Source of the DNA: Pseudomonas japonica
GTDB taxonomy: Bacteria; Pseudomonadota; Gammaproteobacteria; Pseudomonadales; Pseudomonadaceae
Direction of reading: 5' to 3'
Assembly (NCBI RefSeq): GCF_900188455.1
Contig: NZ_FZOL01000028.1
Coordinates: 1-64,000, forward strand
Length of the DNA: 64,000 bases
Positions 60,388 through 64,000 of the stretch are shown one piece after another; the first letter of the stretch is position 1; each line of letters opens with the position of its first letter. The translations under genes and the position numbers were made by a program. A model generated the notes under the pieces. The model did not search any database. It was not told the DNA's origin and was given only the letters and a program-made list of their open reading frames with translations.

Positions 60388-61905
60388 ATGAACGCACTGC
60401 ACACCAATGTGCCGGTCGCGGTGATCGGCGCCGGGGCCATGGGCGCCGGCATTGCCCAGGTGGCGGCCAGCGCCGGACACCGGGTCTTCCTTTATGACAA
60501 CCGTCCCGGGGCGGCAGCCCAGGCCATCGAAGGCATCGGCAGGCAACTGGCGCGCCGGGTCGACAGCGGCAAGCTGGCCGCCAGCGCCCGCGACGCCTGC
60601 CTGAACGCGCTGGTGCCAGTGGACACGCTGGAACAACTGGCGAATGCCGGCCTGGTGATCGAGGCCATCGTCGAGCACCTGGAGGTCAAGCAGAACCTGC
60701 TGCGCCAGCTGGAAGCCAGCTGCCGCGAAGACTGCATTCTCGCCAGCAATACCTCGTCGATTTCCATCACCCGTCTCGGTGCCGGCATGACACGCCCGGA
60801 GCGCCTGGTGGGCATGCACTTCTTCAATCCGGCGCCGGTGATGGCGCTGGTGGAAGTGATCAAGGGCCTGGCCAGCGATCCCGCCGTGGTGGACTGCGTC
60901 CTCGCCACCGCCGCGGCCTGGGGCAAGAAACCGGTGCTGGCACGTTCCACCCCCGGCTTCATCGTCAACCGCGTGGCCCGGCCGTTCTACGCCGAGAGCC
61001 TGCGCCTGCTGCAGGAAGGCGTGGCCGACTGCGCCAGCCTCGATGCCCTGCTGCGCGAGGCCGGCGGCTTCGCCATGGGTGCGTTCGAACTGACCGACCT
61101 GATCGGCCACGACGTCAACTACGCGGTGACCTGCTCGGTATTCGACGCCTATTACCAGGACATGCGCTTCCAGCCGTCGCAGATCCAGAAGGAACTGGTG
61201 GACGCCGGGCATTTCGGCCGCAAGAGCGGACGCGGCTTCTATGACTACCGCGAGGGCGCCGAGCGGCCCCAGGCGCTGACCCTGCAAAGCAGCGCCGACG
61301 TGCCGGAAGTGGTTGTCGAGGGTGAAATCGGCGTGCTGCAAGGGCTGCTGGAGCGACTGAGCGCCGCTGGCGTGAAGGTGAGTCGCCGTGCCGGTCGTGG
61401 CCTGCTGCGGGTCGGCGAAGCCACCCTGGCCCTGAGCGACGGCCGTCTCGCCGCGCAACGCAGCGTCGACGAAGGCCTGACCAACCTGGTCCTGCTGGAC
61501 CTGGCCCTGGACTACCCAGGCTGCACCCGCCTCGGCATCGCCTGGGCCGTCGGCACCGAAGCGGCGGCGGTGGACCAGGTCGTCGCCCTGCTCGCCCATG
61601 CCGGTATCGCCGTCACCCCGCTGCGCGACAGCCCTGCGCTGTGCGTACTGCGCACCGTGGCCATGCTCGCCAACGAAGCCGCCGACGCCCTGCTGCAAGG
61701 CGTGGCTTCGGCGGCGGACATCGACCTGGCGATGCGCGCCGGGGTCAATTACCCGCGCGGGCCACTGGCCTGGGCCGACCAGTTGGGCCATGGCCTGCTG
61801 GTCGAGGTGCTCGACAACCTGCAAACCGCCTATGGCGAAGAACGCTACCGCCCGTCCCTGCAACTGCGTCGGCAACTGGCCGAAGGAGCCCGCTTTCATG
61901 AATGA
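60388..61905 (+). CDS. paaH: PaaH 3-hydroxyadipyl-CoA dehydrogenase
   Basis: 505 residues, longer than simple 3-hydroxyacyl-CoA dehydrogenases because a second C-terminal domain repeat is present, as usual for PaaH. NAD-binding VIGAGAMGAGIAQVAASAG at the start; active-site His in GMHFFNPAPVMALVEVIKG. It oxidises 3-hydroxyadipyl-CoA to 3-oxoadipyl-CoA. Five bases after paaG; its end overlaps the paaI start by eight bases. Confidence 0.9.
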   Translation: MNALHTNVPVAVIGAGAMGAGIAQVAASAGHRVFLYDNRPGAAAQAIEGIGRQLARRVDSGKLAASARDACLNALVPVDTLEQLANAGLVIEAIVEHLEVKQNLLRQLEASCREDCILASNTSSISITRLGAGMTRPERLVGMHFFNPAPVMALVEVIKGLASDPAVVDCVLATAAAWGKKPVLARSTPGFIVNRVARPFYAESLRLLQEGVADCASLDALLREAGGFAMGAFELTDLIGHDVNYAVTCSVFDAYYQDMRFQPSQIQKELVDAGHFGRKSGRGFYDYREGAERPQALTLQSSADVPEVVVEGEIGVLQGLLERLSAAGVKVSRRAGRGLLRVGEATLALSDGRLAAQRSVDEGLTNLVLLDLALDYPGCTRLGIAWAVGTEAAAVDQVVALLAHAGIAVTPLRDSPALCVLRTVAMLANEAADALLQGVASAADIDLAMRAGVNYPRGPLAWADQLGHGLLVEVLDNLQTAYGEERYRPSLQLRRQLAEGARFHE

Positions 61906-62334
61906 CCGTCTGGATCTGGCCAGCCGCTGCGCCCAGGCCCTCTACGAACGCGATGCCGCCAGCCAGGGCCTGGGCATGCGCCTGCTGGCCAGCGGCCCGG
62001 GCAATGCCACGGTGGGCATGAGCGTGCGCGCCGACATGCTGCAGGGCCACAACACCTGCCACGGCGGCTTGCTTTTCGCCCTCGCCGACTCGGCCTTTGC
62101 CTTCGCCTGCAACAGCCACAACGATGCCACCGTGGCCCAGGGCTGCAGCATCGACTACATCGCCCCGGCCTTCGCCGGCGACACCCTCACCGCCCGTTGC
62201 AACGAACTGAGCCGGGGCAAGCGCACCGGCGTCTATGACGTGCGCATCGAGAACCAGCACGGCCAGTTGATCGCGCTGTTTCGTGGCAAGTCCTACCAGA
62301 TACGCGGCAGCGTGCTCGCAACGGAGACCCTGAA

Positions 62335-62338
<4 letters not shown>
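61898..62338 (+). CDS. paaI: PaaI hydroxyphenylacetyl-CoA thioesterase
   Basis: 146 residues, hot-dog fold: GMSVRADMLQGHNTCHGGLLFALADSAFAFAC contains the catalytic Asn/Gly/Asp region of PaaI. It removes CoA from hydroxylated phenylacetyl-CoA by-products. It overlaps paaH by eight bases and paaJ by four (ATGA), so translation is coupled. Confidence 0.9.
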
Positions 62339-63546
<1,208 letters not shown>

Positions 63547-63619
63547 ATACAGAACGCTCCCGGGCGCCGGGTTATGCTTGGCGCCATGCACTCACAAGAA
63601 CAACATGCAGAGTGAACCG

Positions 63620-64000
63620 ATGAACATGCAGATGTCCCCCGCCTCCGTGCTCGACCCGATGGAAACCGCCAGCGTCGACGAACTGCGCGCCCACCAGTTG
63701 CAACGCCTGCGCTGGAGCCTGGAGCACGCCTGGCAGAACGTGCCGATGTACCGCCAGCGCTTCGCCGAGCTGGACGTGCACCCGTCCGACCTCAAGAGCC
63801 TGGATGACCTGGCGAAATTCCCCTTCACCGTGAAGAACGACCTGCGCGACAACTACCCCTTCGGCCTGTTCGCCGTGCCGCAGCACGACATCGTGCGCCT
63901 GCACGCCTCCAGCGGCACCACCGGCAAGCCGACGGTGGTCGGTTACACGCAGAAGGACATCGACACCTGGGCCGACCTGGTGGCCCGCTCGATCCGCGCC
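63620..64000 (+). CDS. paaK: PaaK phenylacetate-CoA ligase, N-terminal part (runs off window)
   Basis: 127 codons are open to the window edge. The chosen ATG at 63620 gives MNMQMSPASVLDPMETASVD, close to known PaaK starts; an in-frame ATG at 63605 is possible. The AMP-binding loop SSGTTGKPT is visible near residue 100. The enzyme activates phenylacetate to phenylacetyl-CoA, the inducer that releases PaaX. The ring-epoxidase genes (paaABCDE) presumably follow beyond the edge. Confidence 0.9.
   Translation, partial: MNMQMSPASVLDPMETASVDELRAHQLQRLRWSLEHAWQNVPMYRQRFAELDVHPSDLKSLDDLAKFPFTVKNDLRDNYPFGLFAVPQHDIVRLHASSGTTGKPTVVGYTQKDIDTWADLVARSIRA

Overview
The window is chromosomal DNA of a Pseudomonas, most likely from the P. 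fluorescens lineage. The signs are dense high-GC coding with short gaps, Pseudomonas-restricted small families (DUF1652, DUF2388, DUF6555-like), REP hairpins of the GTAGGAGCG...CGCTCCTAC type, a class C beta-lactamase, a BvgA/BvgS-like pair and a phenylacetate (paa) cluster in Pseudomonas order. No rRNA, tRNA, CRISPR array or prophage was seen. The only mobile-element gene is the first 30 bases of an IS3-type transposase at the left edge.

Left part (1-11.9 kb): a truncated IS end sits beside half of an intergenic repeat. It is followed by a TSUP permease, a 62-residue unknown, a 1361-residue leucine-rich-repeat protein of the Pseudomonas dermonecrotic-toxin-like type, a CHASE-GGDEF-EAL protein, a GapN-like aldehyde dehydrogenase with a Cra/FruR-like palindrome upstream, a VOC protein and an unknown protein with a CxC...HxxxC pattern.

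Catabolic island (12.4-20.6 kb, all on the minus strand): a KshA-like Rieske oxygenase, a DUF1329 envelope protein, a LuxR-type regulator and a YCF48-like protein, preceded by a thiolase, a MaoC hydratase and an SDR resembling the steroid-ring reductase IpdF. An 18-bp motif, CATCGTCNAAANGGGGTA, lies upstream of both transcription units, with a weaker copy before the DUF1329 gene. I read this as one regulon for an unidentified cyclic, perhaps steroid- or terpenoid-like, substrate.

Middle part (20.7-47 kb): mostly housekeeping and accessory genes (pirin, hydrolase, exporters, GNAT, an unusual HETTH metalloprotein, a bile-acid-symporter-family carrier with an AraC regulator, MFS, AmpC, an isomerase/SDR/TetR trio, BvgA/BvgS-like signalling, a double-PAS chemoreceptor, a LacI regulator and an Fe-alcohol dehydrogenase). 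Two gene remnants (chemoreceptor Cache and MFS) are fused at 41.6 kb. The second half of the IlvA story lies at 46.2-47.9 kb: threonine deaminase preceded by a sigma70 promoter, an almost leaderless Ile/Thr-containing leader peptide, an attenuator hairpin and a second hairpin that covers the Shine-Dalgarno sequence.

Exopolysaccharide operon (48.1-56.5 kb): wecB-nfrB-nfrA-DUF4434-diguanylate cyclase, translationally coupled through the first four genes. In E. coli the dispersed equivalents (WecB, NfrB, NfrA, DgcJ) make the c-di-GMP-controlled glycan that phage N4 uses as receptor. Here epimerase, c-di-GMP-binding synthase, outer-membrane exporter, glycosidase-like protein and a probable dedicated cyclase are packed in one locus.

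Right end (56.9-64 kb): paaY-paaX divergent from paaFGHIJ and the start of paaK, the lower phenylacetyl-CoA pathway. A shared GTATCGT motif in both divergent promoters is a candidate PaaX operator.

Intergenic DNA is rich in repeats: five REP doublets plus one degenerate copy, and three larger palindromic elements (about 430, 380 and 300 bp). Two of these share a conserved central core of about 120 bp.
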